From Pseudomonas sp. BBP2017 (GTDB taxonomy: Bacteria; Pseudomonadota; Gammaproteobacteria; Pseudomonadales; Pseudomonadaceae), in contig NZ_PVZN01000011.1 of NCBI RefSeq assembly GCF_003024385.1, forward strand, positions 104,801-168,800: a stretch of DNA of 64,000 nucleotides, in the 5' to 3' direction. Below, piece after piece: positions 1 through 8,863 of this stretch. The notes under the pieces were generated by a model, which was given only the letters and a program-made list of their open reading frames with translations, made no database searches and was not told the DNA's origin. How positions within the stretch are numbered: the stretch's first letter is position 1; every line of letters begins with the position of its first letter. The position numbers and the translations under genes were made by a program.

Positions 1-22
1 GGGCCGGGAGGTGGCACGATGA
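1..22 (+). CDS. ccmC: Possible C-terminal end of CcmC (partial)
   Basis: The first 22 bases can be read as the last codons of an upstream gene, ending in a TGA that overlaps the ccmD start (ATGA). Gene order in ccm operons predicts ccmC here, the heme-handling membrane protein that passes heme to CcmE. Only about six residues are visible, so the assignment rests on synteny and on the 4-base overlap, which is the same spacing style seen between the following ccm genes. Confidence 0.35.
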
Positions 23-195
23 GTTTTGCCTCTTTCAGTGATTTTCTCGCCATGGGCCATCACGGCCTGTACGTCTGGTCGGCCTACGGCATCTGCCTGC
101 TGGTGCTGGCCGTCAACGTTGCCTCGCCTGTGCTGGCCCGGCGTCGTTACCTGCAAGAAGAGGCGCGTCGTCTGCGCCGGGAGAACAACCAGTGA
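19..195 (+). CDS. ccmD: CcmD, heme exporter accessory protein
   Basis: This 58-residue protein is a small inner-membrane subunit of the CcmABCD heme-handling complex, needed to release heme-loaded CcmE. It has one hydrophobic helix at about residues 17-38, followed by a basic, charged cytoplasmic tail rich in Arg and Glu, the standard CcmD plan. A GGAGG ribosome-binding site lies at 7-11, seven bases before the ATG. Its TGA overlaps the GTG start of ccmE, consistent with translational coupling. Length and position immediately before ccmE make the identification firm despite low sequence complexity. Confidence 0.88.
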   Translation: MSFASFSDFLAMGHHGLYVWSAYGICLLVLAVNVASPVLARRRYLQEEARRLRRENNQ

Positions 196-647
196 ATCCG
201 CAACGCAAGAAGCGCCTGTTTATCATTCTCGGCCTGCTGGCCGGGGTCGGCATCGCCGTGGGCCTGGCCTTGAGCGCCCTGCAGCAGAACATCAACCTGT
301 TCTACACCCCGACCCAGATCGCCAACGGCGAAGCACCGCTCGATACCCGCATTCGTGCTGGCGGCATGGTTGAGAAGGGCTCGTTGCAGCGTTCGGGTGA
401 CTCGCTCGACGTACGTTTTGTGGTCACCGACTTCAGCAAGTCGGTGCCGATCACCTACCGTGGCATTCTCCCTGACCTGTTCCGTGAAGGGCAGGGTATT
501 GTCGCCCTGGGCAAGCTCAATGCCGAGGGCGTGGTGGTGGCCGATGAGGTGTTGGCCAAGCACGACGAGAAGTACATGCCGCCAGAGGTGACCAAAGCCC
601 TCAAGGAAAGCGGTCAGGCGGCAACCGACGCGGGAGCCAAGCCATGA
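192..647 (+). CDS. ccmE: CcmE, periplasmic heme chaperone
   Basis: The product is a 151-residue membrane-anchored heme chaperone that binds heme covalently and transiently in the periplasm and delivers it to CcmF/CcmH. An N-terminal signal anchor (about residues 8-29) follows a basic start (NPQRKKR). The heme-attachment histidine is visible as His124 in [12 protein letters not shown], with the partner tyrosine Tyr128. The start is GTG, overlapping the ccmD stop. The length matches the family. Confidence 0.96.
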   Translation: MNPQRKKRLFIILGLLAGVGIAVGLALSALQQNINLFYTPTQIANGEAPLDTRIRAGGMVEKGSLQRSGDSLDVRFVVTDFSKSVPITYRGILPDLFREGQGIVALGKLNAEGVVVADEVLAKHDEKYMPPEVTKALKESGQAATDAGAKP

Positions 648-2632
648 ACGCGGCGCTGATCATTCCTGAGCTCGGCCAGCTGGCAATGATTCTGGCGATC
701 TGCTTCGCCTGTGTGCAGGCCACGGTGCCGCTGCTCGGCGCCTGGCGCGGCGACAGCTTGTGGATGAGCCTGGCGCGGCCCGCAGCCTGGGGCCAGTTCG
801 CCTTCCTGGCCTTTGCCTTTGCCTGCCTGACCCATGCCTTCATGACCGACAACTTCTCGGTCGCCTATGTCGCCAACAACTCCAACAGCGCCTTGCCCTG
901 GTACTTCAAGTTCAGCGCCGTGTGGGGAGCCCACGAAGGCTCGCTGTTGCTCTGGGCGATGATCCTCGGTGGCTGGACCTTCGCCGTCTCGATCTTCTCC
1001 CGACAGCTGCCACAGGTGATGCTGGCCCGCGTACTGGCGGTGATGGGCATGATCAGCGTCGGTTTCCTGTCGTTCCTGATCGTCACCTCTAACCCGTTCC
1101 AGCGCCTGCTGCCGCAGGTGCCGACTGACGGCGCCGACCTCAACCCACTGCTGCAGGACATCGGCCTGATCGTGCATCCGCCAATGCTGTATATGGGCTA
1201 TGTCGGCTTTTCGGTGGCCTTTGCCTTCGCCATCGCTGCCTTGCTCGGCGGTCGTCTGGATGCCGCCTGGGCGCGCTGGTCACGGCCCTGGACCCTGGTC
1301 GCCTGGGCTTTCCTGGGCATCGGCATCACCCTCGGCTCGTGGTGGGCTTACTACGAACTGGGCTGGGGCGGCTGGTGGTTCTGGGACCCGGTGGAAAACG
1401 CCTCGTTCATGCCTTGGCTGGTGGGTACGGCGCTGATCCACTCGCTGGCGGTCACGGAAAAGCGTGGCGTGTTCAAGAGCTGGACCGTGCTGCTGGCAAT
1501 TGCGGCGTTCTCGTTGAGCTTGCTGGGTACCTTCCTGGTGCGTTCCGGGGTGCTGACCTCGGTGCACGCCTTCGCTTCGGATCCAGAGCGCGGTGTGTTC
1601 ATCCTGATTTTCCTGTTGTTTGTCGTCGGTGGCTCACTGACCCTGTTCGCCCTGCGCGCACCGGTGGTCAAGAGCCAGGTCGGTTTTGCCCTGTGGTCGC
1701 GTGAAACGCTGCTGTTGGCCAACAACATCGTGCTGGTGGTCGCCGCCTCGATGATCCTCCTCGGCACTTTGTACCCACTGATCCTTGATGCCCTGACCGG
1801 CGCCAAGCTGTCGGTCGGTCCGCCGTACTTCGATGCGCTGTTCATCCCGCTGATGGCCTTGCTCATGGCGGTGATGGCGATCGGTGTGCTGGTACGCTGG
1901 AAAGACACACCAAGCAAATGGCTGCTGAGCATGCTGACCCCGGTGCTTATCGGCGCAGCCGTGCTGGCACCGATGGGTGGACTGTTGGTTGATGACTTTG
2001 ACTGGCAGGTGCTGACCACCTTCGCCCTGGCCGCGTGGATCGTCCTCGCCGGCGTGCGTGATATTTTCGACAAGACCCGCCACAAGGGGCTGCTCAAAGG
2101 CCTGCGTGGCCTCAATCGCAGCTACTGGGGCATGCACGTGGCGCACCTGGGCTTGGCGGTCTGTGCCTTGGGTGTGGTGTTGTCGAGCAACAACAGTGCC
2201 GAACGTGACCTGCGCCTGGCGCCGGGCGAATCGGTTGAGCTGGGCGGTTACCAGTTCATCTTCGAAGGCGCCAAGCACTTCGAAGGGCCGAACTTCACCT
2301 CTGACAAAGGCACCGTGCGGGTCGTCGAGGATGGCCGCGAAATCAGCGTGCTGCATCCGGAAAAACGCCTGTATACCGTGCAGCAGTCAATGATGACCGA
2401 GGCCGGCATCGATGCCGGCTTCACCCGTGATCTCTACGTTGCCCTCGGTGAGCCGCTGGACAACGGCGCCTGGGCTGTGCGCGTACACGTCAAACCCTTC
2501 GTGCGCTGGATCTGGCTGGGCGGTCTGCTGACCGGTCTGGGTGGCCTGCTGGCGGCCATGGACGGGCGTTATCGAGTCAAGGTCAAAGCCCGTGTGCGTG
2601 AAGTACTGGGCATGTCTGGAGCAACTGCATGA
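644..2632 (+). CDS. ccmF: CcmF, heme lyase subunit of cytochrome c maturation
   Basis: At 662 residues this is a full-length polytopic inner-membrane protein that, with CcmH and CcmI, ligates heme from holo-CcmE to apocytochrome c thiols. Many hydrophobic segments run through it, and the tryptophan-rich WWD heme-handling motif is plain ([20 protein letters not shown]). The ATG overlaps the ccmE stop by ATGA, and the stop overlaps ccmG in the same way. Confidence 0.97.
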   Translation: MNAALIIPELGQLAMILAICFACVQATVPLLGAWRGDSLWMSLARPAAWGQFAFLAFAFACLTHAFMTDNFSVAYVANNSNSALPWYFKFSAVWGAHEGSLLLWAMILGGWTFAVSIFSRQLPQVMLARVLAVMGMISVGFLSFLIVTSNPFQRLLPQVPTDGADLNPLLQDIGLIVHPPMLYMGYVGFSVAFAFAIAALLGGRLDAAWARWSRPWTLVAWAFLGIGITLGSWWAYYELGWGGWWFWDPVENASFMPWLVGTALIHSLAVTEKRGVFKSWTVLLAIAAFSLSLLGTFLVRSGVLTSVHAFASDPERGVFILIFLLFVVGGSLTLFALRAPVVKSQVGFALWSRETLLLANNIVLVVAASMILLGTLYPLILDALTGAKLSVGPPYFDALFIPLMALLMAVMAIGVLVRWKDTPSKWLLSMLTPVLIGAAVLAPMGGLLVDDFDWQVLTTFALAAWIVLAGVRDIFDKTRHKGLLKGLRGLNRSYWGMHVAHLGLAVCALGVVLSSNNSAERDLRLAPGESVELGGYQFIFEGAKHFEGPNFTSDKGTVRVVEDGREISVLHPEKRLYTVQQSMMTEAGIDAGFTRDLYVALGEPLDNGAWAVRVHVKPFVRWIWLGGLLTGLGGLLAAMDGRYRVKVKARVREVLGMSGATA

Positions 2633-3165
2633 AGCGTTGGATCATGGTGCTGCCGCTGGCGGTGTTTTTGCTGGTGGCGGTGTTTCTCTACCGCGGTCTG
2701 TTTCTCGATCCCAGCGAGCTGCCGTCGGCGATGATCGGCAAGCCGTTCCCGGCCTTTGCGCTGAAATCGGTGCAGGACGGCAAGCCCCTGACCCAGGCCG
2801 AGCTGATCGGTAAACCGGCGCTGGTCAACGTCTGGGCCACCTGGTGCCCGTCGTGCAAGGTCGAGCACCCGTACCTGAACAAGCTGGCCGAGCAGGGCGT
2901 GGTCATCCACGGGGTCAATTACAAGGATGACAACGGCGCAGCGATCAAGTGGCTGGCCGAGCTCCATAACCCTTATCAGCTGAATATCGCTGACGACCAA
3001 GGTAGTCTGGGCCTGAACCTGGGCGTCTACGGCGCACCGGAAACCTTCCTGATCGACGCCAAGGGCATCATCCGTTACAAACACGTCGGTGTGGTCGACG
3101 CTACCGTCTGGCGTGAACAACTGGCGCCGCTGTATCAGGGCCTGGTCGATGAGGCCAAACCATGA
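2629..3165 (+). CDS. dsbE: CcmG/DsbE thiol:disulfide interchange protein
   Basis: This is a 178-residue membrane-anchored periplasmic thioredoxin-like protein that keeps the apocytochrome CXXCH cysteines reduced for heme attachment. An N-terminal hydrophobic anchor (about residues 5-22) precedes a thioredoxin fold. The redox motif is WCPSC in NVWATWCPSCKVEH. The cis-proline loop GAPETFLID and the segment VHGVNYKDD are typical of the CcmG subgroup. It sits between ccmF and ccmH with four-base overlaps on both sides. Confidence 0.96.
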   Translation: MKRWIMVLPLAVFLLVAVFLYRGLFLDPSELPSAMIGKPFPAFALKSVQDGKPLTQAELIGKPALVNVWATWCPSCKVEHPYLNKLAEQGVVIHGVNYKDDNGAAIKWLAELHNPYQLNIADDQGSLGLNLGVYGAPETFLIDAKGIIRYKHVGVVDATVWREQLAPLYQGLVDEAKP

Positions 3166-3638
3166 AGCGCTGGCTTGCAGCCGCTGTGCTTGGCCTGAGC
3201 CTGGCCGGGGTGACTCAGGCGGCGATCGATACCTATCAGTTCGCCGATGACGCCGAACGCGAGCGTTACCACGACCTGACCAAGGAACTGCGCTGCCCCA
3301 AGTGCCAGAACCAGGACATTGCCGACTCCAACGCGCCAATTGCCGCTGACCTGCGTCGGGAGATCTTCCGTATGCTCAGCGAGGGCAAGAGCAATCAGCA
3401 GATCATCGACTTCATGGTTGATCGTTACGGTGATTTCGTGCGCTACAAGCCTGAGCTGACAGCCCGCACCTGGTTGCTGTGGTTTGGTCCGGGCGTGTTG
3501 CTGGTGGGCGGCTTCGGCCTGCTCGCGCTGATCGTGCGCAAGCGTCGGGCGCAGAGCGCTGGTGGCTCTGTCGACCTTTCCCCCGAGGAGCGCGAGCGCC
3601 TCGCCAAATTGCTGGACAAAGAACACACCCATGACTGA
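3162..3638 (+). CDS. ccmH: CcmH, cytochrome c maturation thiol oxidoreductase subunit
   Basis: The 158-residue product is a periplasmic, C-terminally anchored component of the heme ligation complex. After a signal peptide ending near TQA, the conserved LRCPKCQNQ motif holds the redox cysteine pair that acts on apocytochrome c. One transmembrane helix lies at about residues 104-126, followed by a basic stretch (RKRR) and a short charged tail. This is the short Pseudomonas form, with the TPR part encoded separately as ccmI just downstream (8-base overlap). Confidence 0.95.
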   Translation: MKRWLAAAVLGLSLAGVTQAAIDTYQFADDAERERYHDLTKELRCPKCQNQDIADSNAPIAADLRREIFRMLSEGKSNQQIIDFMVDRYGDFVRYKPELTARTWLLWFGPGVLLVGGFGLLALIVRKRRAQSAGGSVDLSPEERERLAKLLDKEHTHD

Positions 3639-4836
3639 TTTCTGGCTTGCTGCAGGCCTGCTGTTGCTGGTGGCCCTGAGCTTTTTACTGATCCCGGTGT
3701 TGCGTGGCCGTCGTGCGCAACTGGAAGAAGACCGTACCGCACTGAACGTCGCCCTGTATCAGGAGCGCGTTGCCGAGCTGACTGCCCAGCAGGTGGCTGG
3801 CGTGCTTGATGAAGCGCAACTGGCCAAGGGCCGGGATGAAGCCGCCCGCGAGCTGTTGGCCGACACCGAAAACGCTGAACCCCAGCGCCTGGGCCGTATG
3901 GGCAAGCCGCTGCCGTTGCTGGCCGCAGTATTGGTGCCGCTAATGGGTCTGGGCCTGTACCTGCATTTCGGTGCCAGCGAGCAGGTCGAACTGACCCAGC
4001 AGTTTGCCAAGGCGCCGCAGTCCATGGAAGAGATGACCACGCGTCTTGAGCGTGCCGTCGAAGCGCAACCGGATTCAGCCGAAGGCCTGTACTTCCTTGG
4101 TCGCGCCTATATGGCCCAGGAGCGGGCAGCCGATGCCGCCAAGGTCTTCGAGCGTGCCGCCGCCCTGGCCGATCGGCAGCCGGAGCTGCTCGGGCAATGG
4201 GCCCAGGCGCTGTATTTCGCCAACGGCAAGCAGTGGACGGCGCAGTTGCAGGCCCTCACCGACGAAGCACTCAGGGCCGATCCTAACGAGGTCACCAGCC
4301 TTGGCCTGCTGGGTATCGCAGCCTTTGAGAGCGAGCGTTACCAGCAAGCCATCGACTACTGGAATCGGCTGTTGGTGCAGTTGCCGGAAGGCGATGCCTC
4401 GCGGGCTGCCTTGCAGGGCGGCATCGAGCGCGCCCAGGACAAGCTCAAGGCGGGCGAAGGCAAAGTCGCCTCTGCGCCGCCAGTGGCGGCAGCGGGTGCC
4501 CGGTTGAAAGTGCGGGTCGAGCTGGCACCAGCGCTCAAAGACAAGGTCAAGCCTGACGACACAGTGTTCATCTTCGCCCGCGCCAGCTCCGGCCCGCCCA
4601 TGCCGCTGGCGGCCAAGCGCGTGACTGTGGCGCAGTTGCCGATTGAAGTGGAACTCAGCGACAGCGACGCCATGATGCCGAGCATGAAACTGTCGAGCTT
4701 TCCTGAAGTCCAACTGGTTGCGCGTGTTTCACGCGCTGGCCAGCCGACCCAGGGTGAGTGGATCGGTCGCAGCAGCCCGCTGGCCAGCAGCACTACCGCC
4801 GCGCAGCACCTGACCATCGACAGCCCGGACCAGTAA
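3631..4836 (+). CDS. ccmI: CcmI (CycH), TPR apocytochrome c chaperone
   Basis: The protein is 401 residues from the ATG that overlaps the end of ccmH; a longer in-frame reading would run through ccmH and is rejected. An N-terminal helix ([23 protein letters not shown]), a charged loop and a second helix (about residues 93-110) form the membrane domain. TPR-like repeats follow (for example [21 protein letters not shown]), and a C-terminal beta-rich periplasmic domain ends the chain. In the family the TPR domain captures the C terminus of apocytochromes for the CcmFH ligase. Confidence 0.94.
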   Translation: MTDFWLAAGLLLLVALSFLLIPVLRGRRAQLEEDRTALNVALYQERVAELTAQQVAGVLDEAQLAKGRDEAARELLADTENAEPQRLGRMGKPLPLLAAVLVPLMGLGLYLHFGASEQVELTQQFAKAPQSMEEMTTRLERAVEAQPDSAEGLYFLGRAYMAQERAADAAKVFERAAALADRQPELLGQWAQALYFANGKQWTAQLQALTDEALRADPNEVTSLGLLGIAAFESERYQQAIDYWNRLLVQLPEGDASRAALQGGIERAQDKLKAGEGKVASAPPVAAAGARLKVRVELAPALKDKVKPDDTVFIFARASSGPPMPLAAKRVTVAQLPIEVELSDSDAMMPSMKLSSFPEVQLVARVSRAGQPTQGEWIGRSSPLASSTTAAQHLTIDSPDQ

Positions 4837-4846
4837 GAGAATCACT

Positions 4847-5263
4847 ATGAACAGCATCGCACGCCTTGCCCTTCTTTCCCTGGCCGTGGGCCTGAGCGCG
4901 TGTACTGTTCATCAGCCCTCCGAACCGACCGCGCCGCCGATCGAGACGTTACCGCCGGGGCCAAGTACTAAACCGGTGCCGCGCCCGAGCACGGTACCGA
5001 GCAAACCGGCAGTGGTCACTCCGGCGCCCAAACCCATGCCGCGCACCTCGGCCAGCTTCGCACCACCGCCCGGTGGCGCCAGTCACTGGGACCCGCGCTT
5101 GGGGGTGTATGTGCTTGAAGGTAAAACCAACACCTTCTATCGGCAGCGTACCTACTACCGCTGGAACAACGGCTGGAGCTGGTCGACCAACCTCAACGGT
5201 CCCTGGCAGGAAACCGACAGCAGCGGTGTGCCAGGCGGTCTGGGCCGGGCTTTCGCGCAATAG
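4847..5263 (+). CDS. Small proline-rich lipoprotein of unknown function
   Basis: A 138-residue predicted lipoprotein: the signal peptide ends in the lipobox LSAC with Cys19 as the lipidation site. A Pro/Thr/Lys-rich linker (about residues 25-75) follows. A compact aromatic C-terminal domain (SHWDPRLGVYVLEG, YYRWNNGWSWS) recalls small periplasmic lipoproteins of unknown role. It starts only 10 bases after ccmI with AGAGAATC upstream, so it is probably the last gene of the ccm transcript. I do not recognise a function; a role near the c-type cytochrome machinery is inferred from position only. Confidence 0.8.
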   Translation: MNSIARLALLSLAVGLSACTVHQPSEPTAPPIETLPPGPSTKPVPRPSTVPSKPAVVTPAPKPMPRTSASFAPPPGGASHWDPRLGVYVLEGKTNTFYRQRTYYRWNNGWSWSTNLNGPWQETDSSGVPGGLGRAFAQ

Positions 5264-5308
5264 CCCAAGCTGCGCATAATGCCTCCTCGCATTGAGCCGG
5301 AGGGTGGC

Positions 5309-5581
5309 ATGAGCAATACAGTTCTGGTACTGGTGGAAAGCGTTGACGATTACCTGCCTTGCTGGAACAGGCGGGTTATCGTCTGATTCGTGCCCAGACG
5401 CCACAACGGCGCGCCGAGGCCATCTCCCACCACGCCAATGAAGTCGACGCCCGTACGGACCTGTGGCCCATTGGGCCTGACAGCCGATGAAATCATCGCC
5501 CGCGCCAGTGTGGTCAGCACGGCTGATATGGTGCAGGCGTTTTTTGCCGGTGAGCCGGTGTTGATTCCGGTGCTAGACTAA
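5309..5581 (+). pseudogene. Relic of a D-isomer-specific 2-hydroxyacid dehydrogenase
   Basis: The reading starts with ATG at 5309 and a GGAGGG-like site. The N terminus (SNTVLVLVESVDDYLP) resembles the dehydrogenase N-terminal domain. Around 5354-5357 a missing base breaks the frame; the next frame carries LEQAGYRLIRAQTPQRRAEA, and a second break near 5450-5460 leads into GPLGLTADEIIARA. The sequence then jumps straight to what looks like the family's extreme C terminus (ADMVQAFFAGEPVLIPVLD), skipping roughly 200 residues including the whole NAD-binding domain and catalytic His/Glu/Arg. Two frameshifts plus a large deletion make it non-functional. Confidence 0.75.
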
Positions 5582-5612
5582 TCGCCTACCTTCCCAGCAA
5601 GGAGCCTTGACC

Positions 5613-6020
5613 ATGGCCCTGGAAAAACACGGCAGCTGCCTGTGTGGCGCCGTCAAACTGAGCGTCAGCCTGGAAAAAGCCAGCGTCGACGTCTGCCATT
5701 GCAGCATGTGCCGGCAATGGGGCGGTGGACCGCTGTTTTCGGTGCACTGTATGGAGCCGGTAACATTCACTGCCGGACAACCGGTGTTCTACGACTCTTC
5801 CGAATGGGCCCAGCGCGGGTTTTGCGGCACCTGCGGTACGCATCTGCTGTACCGGCTGAAAAACGGCAAATTCGATTCGGTGTCGGCAGGTGTGCTGGAA
5901 GGCGGTACCGACTGGGTGTTCGACCTGCAGGTGTACATCGACGAGAAGCCGACGTACTACTGCTTTGCCAACGATACCAAAACCATGACCGGCGCCGAAG
6001 TCGAAGCCCTGTTCAACTGA
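5613..6020 (+). CDS. Gfa-like (CENP-V/GFA fold) zinc protein
   Basis: A 135-residue protein of the glutathione-dependent formaldehyde-activating enzyme family. The zinc cysteines are visible in order: CLCGAVKL, CHCSMCRQWGGGP and CGTCGTHLLYR. AAGGAG at 5599-5604 is spaced correctly for the ATG at 5613, which is preferred over an in-frame TTG two codons upstream. Many family members are not true formaldehyde enzymes, so substrate is unknown. The last 18 codons and the following bases are repeated at 7906-7974, next to the LysR gene it once adjoined. Confidence 0.85.
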   Translation: MALEKHGSCLCGAVKLSVSLEKASVDVCHCSMCRQWGGGPLFSVHCMEPVTFTAGQPVFYDSSEWAQRGFCGTCGTHLLYRLKNGKFDSVSAGVLEGGTDWVFDLQVYIDEKPTYYCFANDTKTMTGAEVEALFN

Positions 6021-6032
6021 GCGCCAGCAACC
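5965..6032 (+). repeat. Direct repeat, copy 1 (3' end of Gfa gene plus end of LysR gene)
   Basis: About 68 bases that recur, with a handful of substitutions, at 7906-7974. The shared core runs from the codons for MTGAEVEALFN through the Gfa stop and GCGCCAGCAACC. In this copy it forms the intact Gfa 3' end. On the opposite strand the same bases encode the last residues of the LysR regulator (LLALS-stop), which is intact only at copy 2. Confidence 0.9.
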
Positions 6033-6167
6033 TGGCGGATTGCACCCGGTTTGCGGTTGGCCAGGGACAGGCCACCTAGTATTTTTACCAGTTACCCGAT
6101 GCCCAGGCTCCCTGCAGAATACCCAGCAATCTACTAATGCTGCGCTGTTCATTTGCAGGAGTCACTG

Positions 6168-7409
6168 ATGGCAACGTCCAATGAGTCCCACCCAGACAGC
6201 CTCACCACCCAGGCCATCGTCGGCCTGCGAAACCTGATCCTCGATCTCGACGAAGTTCGCAACGGGACCAACGCCAACATCCCCCAGTACGCGCGCAAAG
6301 CTGTAGGCGATGTAATCACCTTCACGTTTAAGAGCGCCCTCGGCCCCACCTTTACCACCACCATCACTGTGGATGAGGGCAATGCCAATGTTCCGATTCC
6401 GGTCAGGATCGCTTATGAGCCATACATCATCGGCAACCTCGATAATGTTGTATCGGTGATCTACGAGGTCAAACGCCAGAACGGCCGCACCGCCACCTCG
6501 CAGGCGCTGTCGTTTCTGATCAAGCGGCAGCTTGAGCAAAACCTGGTGGCACCAATGGTGAGAGAAGCATCGGGCGCCACGCTCAACCCTATCCAGGCGA
6601 GAAACGGTGCCACTGTCCGCGTCGCCTACACCGGCATGCTGCTTGACGACGAACTGGCCGTGGACTGGCAGGGTGAGGGCGGGGCGGATTCATATCAATC
6701 CGCGCAACAGCCAGGCAGCCCCTTCGGTTACGTTGACTTCGCCATTCCGGTCGCAGTGGTGGCAGCCAGTCAAGGCAAGACGATCACGGTGCGCTATGCC
6801 GTTGTCCGCAGGGGCAATCCGGGTGTGCTGTCCAAGGCGCTCTCACTGGTTGTCGGTGAGCTGCCCCAGGGCGCTTTGCAACCTCCAAGCGTACCCCAGG
6901 CCAGCGCCGGCCCGCTTGATCTCGCCCGTTTCACGGGCGATGCCAGCGTCACGGTCAAGGTCTGGCCGTTGATTGCCGCAGGGCAGCGCTATTGGATCAA
7001 GGTCAGCGGCACACTGGAGAACGAAGCGCCGTACAGTTTCTACGTTGCGCAGAACCAGAGCGTCAGCGACAGCGAGGTAGGTGCGGGGTTGAGCAAAAGC
7101 ATGCTGCGAACAGAACTGGAGAGGTTAGGGCGTAACTCACAGTTGACAGTGCAGGTGCAGGTGGCTTTCGGTGCAACCGTGGAAGGGCTCAAGTCACGGA
7201 TGTCTCCTGACGAAACGAATGCAGGAGCGATAGTCCCTGATCCAGAAAAAACAGCTGGGGCCCACGTTATCAGTTCCCAGAGTACGTTCGTCGTGGTTAA
7301 CACGTCGTTGGACATCGGAGCGGCGCATACACAAGTTGTGAATGCCTCCTACATCATCGCAATTGATCGTCCACCTCTACGCCCAGCCGCTACTTCGGCA
7401 GGGAGCTAG
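6168..7409 (+). CDS. Ig-like-repeat protein, N-terminal part (ends at in-frame TAG)
   Basis: The 413 residues encoded here have no signal peptide and consist of beta-rich repeats of the large Pseudomonas Ig-like/adhesin-type surface proteins: segments such as VGDVITFTFK, VTVKVWPLIAAGQRYWIKVSG and YSFYVAQNQSVSD. AGGAG upstream supports ATG 6168 over TTG 6153. The stop at 7407-7409 is TAG, probably from CAG: the same frame continues with RQATGG and a bacterial Ig-like domain to 7883. Base composition drifts lower in GC toward the 3' end than the flanking genes. The whole gene sits between two copies of the Gfa/LysR junction. Confidence 0.7.
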   Translation: MATSNESHPDSLTTQAIVGLRNLILDLDEVRNGTNANIPQYARKAVGDVITFTFKSALGPTFTTTITVDEGNANVPIPVRIAYEPYIIGNLDNVVSVIYEVKRQNGRTATSQALSFLIKRQLEQNLVAPMVREASGATLNPIQARNGATVRVAYTGMLLDDELAVDWQGEGGADSYQSAQQPGSPFGYVDFAIPVAVVAASQGKTITVRYAVVRRGNPGVLSKALSLVVGELPQGALQPPSVPQASAGPLDLARFTGDASVTVKVWPLIAAGQRYWIKVSGTLENEAPYSFYVAQNQSVSDSEVGAGLSKSMLRTELERLGRNSQLTVQVQVAFGATVEGLKSRMSPDETNAGAIVPDPEKTAGAHVISSQSTFVVVNTSLDIGAAHTQVVNASYIIAIDRPPLRPAATSAGS

Positions 7410-7883
7410 CGGCAGGCCACGGGCGGTATGCCACCTTACATCTATCAGTCAAGCAAACCCGAAATGGCCACTGTAGATCAGACAGGCTTTGTGGTCGCAG
7501 CTAACAATGGCTCGTCAGTGATCACAGTGATCGATGCTAACGGTGATCAGGCGAGTTACACCATCACGTTTAGCGGGGTGCGCTTGGTTAAGCGGGAAGA
7601 TGATCGTTGGTGGACCACGCCAGGCAGCTACGTGCGCCCGCAAGGCAATGCTTTGAGTCGGGCCCAGATGCGCCAATTTTGGGAACAATACAAGGATGAG
7701 GATCAAAGCAAGAGTGTGCCAGCACTACTGAAATGGCCACTGAAGCACTACTGGTCGGGGGACAATATTGGCACCAATGATCATGCATGGGCGGTTGACC
7801 TGCAAAACCCTGCTCCCAACTTCGACGGGGCCTCATTCCAGGGCGGTAACCGTTTCCCCGCGTTGTACCGGATAGACTGGTAA
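7410..7883 (+). pseudogene. Ig-like-repeat protein, C-terminal part beyond the TAG
   Basis: This is the same frame as the preceding gene: after TAG at 7407-7409 it reads RQATGGMPPYIYQSS, then a BIG2-type Ig-like domain (ATVDQTGFVVAANNGSSVIT, YTITFSGV) and a C-terminal aromatic module (WSGDNIGTNDHAWAVDLQN, FPALYRIDW) to TAA at 7883. The first internal ATG is 7428 but it has no ribosome-binding site, so independent translation is unlikely. It is best read as the rest of a 571-codon gene lost through one nonsense change, unless the TAG is read through or the base is a sequencing error. Confidence 0.7.
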
Positions 7884-7905
7884 CAGGTAGAAAATACACC
7901 GTTAA

Positions 7906-7974
7906 TTGCCAACCAGATGAAAATCATGACCGGTGCCGAAGTCGAAGCTCTGTTCAACTGAGCGCCAGCAACCA
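7906..7974 (+). repeat. Direct repeat, copy 2 (remnant of Gfa 3' end plus intact LysR end)
   Basis: Second copy of the Gfa gene end: TTGCCAAC, then ATGACCGGTGCCGAAGTCGA and CTGTTCAACTGAGCGCCAG, differing from copy 1 mainly at silent positions. Here the Gfa part is a headless fragment, whereas the reverse strand carries the genuine LysR C terminus. The two copies show that the 1.9 kb between them was added to a formerly convergent, overlapping gene pair. Confidence 0.9.
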
Positions 7975-8847
7975 GTCTGCAAATACCAGCGCTGCCGGTG
8001 AGCAGGGCGCTTGTTTATCGTGCACCAGATAGTCGGCTTGCCCGGTGTGCACGACAAACGCCGATACCTGGCGGATCGCACCCTGATCGATGCGCTCGCG
8101 GGCCATGAATTCCCAGCCAAGCCCCACCCCCATGCCTTGCAACACCGCTTCGAACACCAGATTGACCTGGTTGAAGGTCACCGCATCGGCGGGCGCCTGG
8201 TAACGCAGGCCCTGGTGGCTGAACCAGTCCTGCCAGTCCAGGCAGTTCCAGGCCGAAGCATCCAGTTGAATCAGTGGCAAGGTTTGCAGCGCCTCCAGCG
8301 AGTCGATCGCGGGCAGGGCGCGCTTGACGCTGGCAATCGGGTAGATGGTTTCGTCGAACAGCTTGTCGGCCTTGAGTGAGCTCCAATGGCCGTGGCCATA
8401 GAGAATGCCGAAATCGTAGTGGGCAATATCGCTTTCACTGATCTCGTTACTGGCATGGATATTCACGGTCAGCTCAGGGTGCTGCTCGTTGAAGCGCAGC
8501 AAGCGCGGGAACAGCCAGTACTGGGCGACGGCATGGGTGCAGATGACGCTGACATTGCGACTGCTATGGCCGGCTTTCAGGCGCAGCACGTTGGCCAACA
8601 GGCTCTCCAGCATCGGCTCGACAATCGCGTTGAAGCCTTCCCCGGCCGAGGTCAGGGCGATGCCGCGGGCCCGGCGTTCGAACAGCACCGCGCCGAGGTG
8701 TTGTTCCAGCAGCTTGATTTGTTTGCTCACGGCGCTCTGGGTCAGGTACAGCTCGCTGGCGGCACGGGTGAAACTGCCGGTGCGTACCACCGCCTCAAAA
8801 GCGATCAGGGTGTCCAGCGGGGGCAGGTGACGACTGAAGCGACTCAT
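7954..8847 (-). CDS. LysR-family transcriptional regulator (GcvA-like)
   Basis: A 297-residue LysR regulator: N-terminal winged helix-turn-helix (LDTLIAFEAVVRTGSFTRAA, LTQSAVSKQIKLLEQHLG) and a C-terminal periplasmic-binding-like effector domain (from about residue 93). The PPLDTLIAFEA opening resembles the GcvA/AmpR subgroup. It is divergent from a DMT-family exporter, with a perfect 10-bp-arm palindrome (8905-8927) between them, so it probably controls that gene and itself. Its last codons lie within direct repeat copy 2. Confidence 0.9.
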   Translation of the reverse strand: MSRFSRHLPPLDTLIAFEAVVRTGSFTRAASELYLTQSAVSKQIKLLEQHLGAVLFERRARGIALTSAGEGFNAIVEPMLESLLANVLRLKAGHSSRNVSVICTHAVAQYWLFPRLLRFNEQHPELTVNIHASNEISESDIAHYDFGILYGHGHWSSLKADKLFDETIYPIASVKRALPAIDSLEALQTLPLIQLDASAWNCLDWQDWFSHQGLRYQAPADAVTFNQVNLVFEAVLQGMGVGLGWEFMARERIDQGAIRQVSAFVVHTGQADYLVHDKQAPCSPAALVFADWLLALS

Positions 8848-8863
8848 GTTGATGGTCCGTTCT

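Noticed and set aside
5300..8000. Mobile element or phage origin for the rearranged region
   Set aside because: No transposase, integrase, terminal inverted repeats, tRNA target or short target duplication was seen; the long junction duplication points to recombination.
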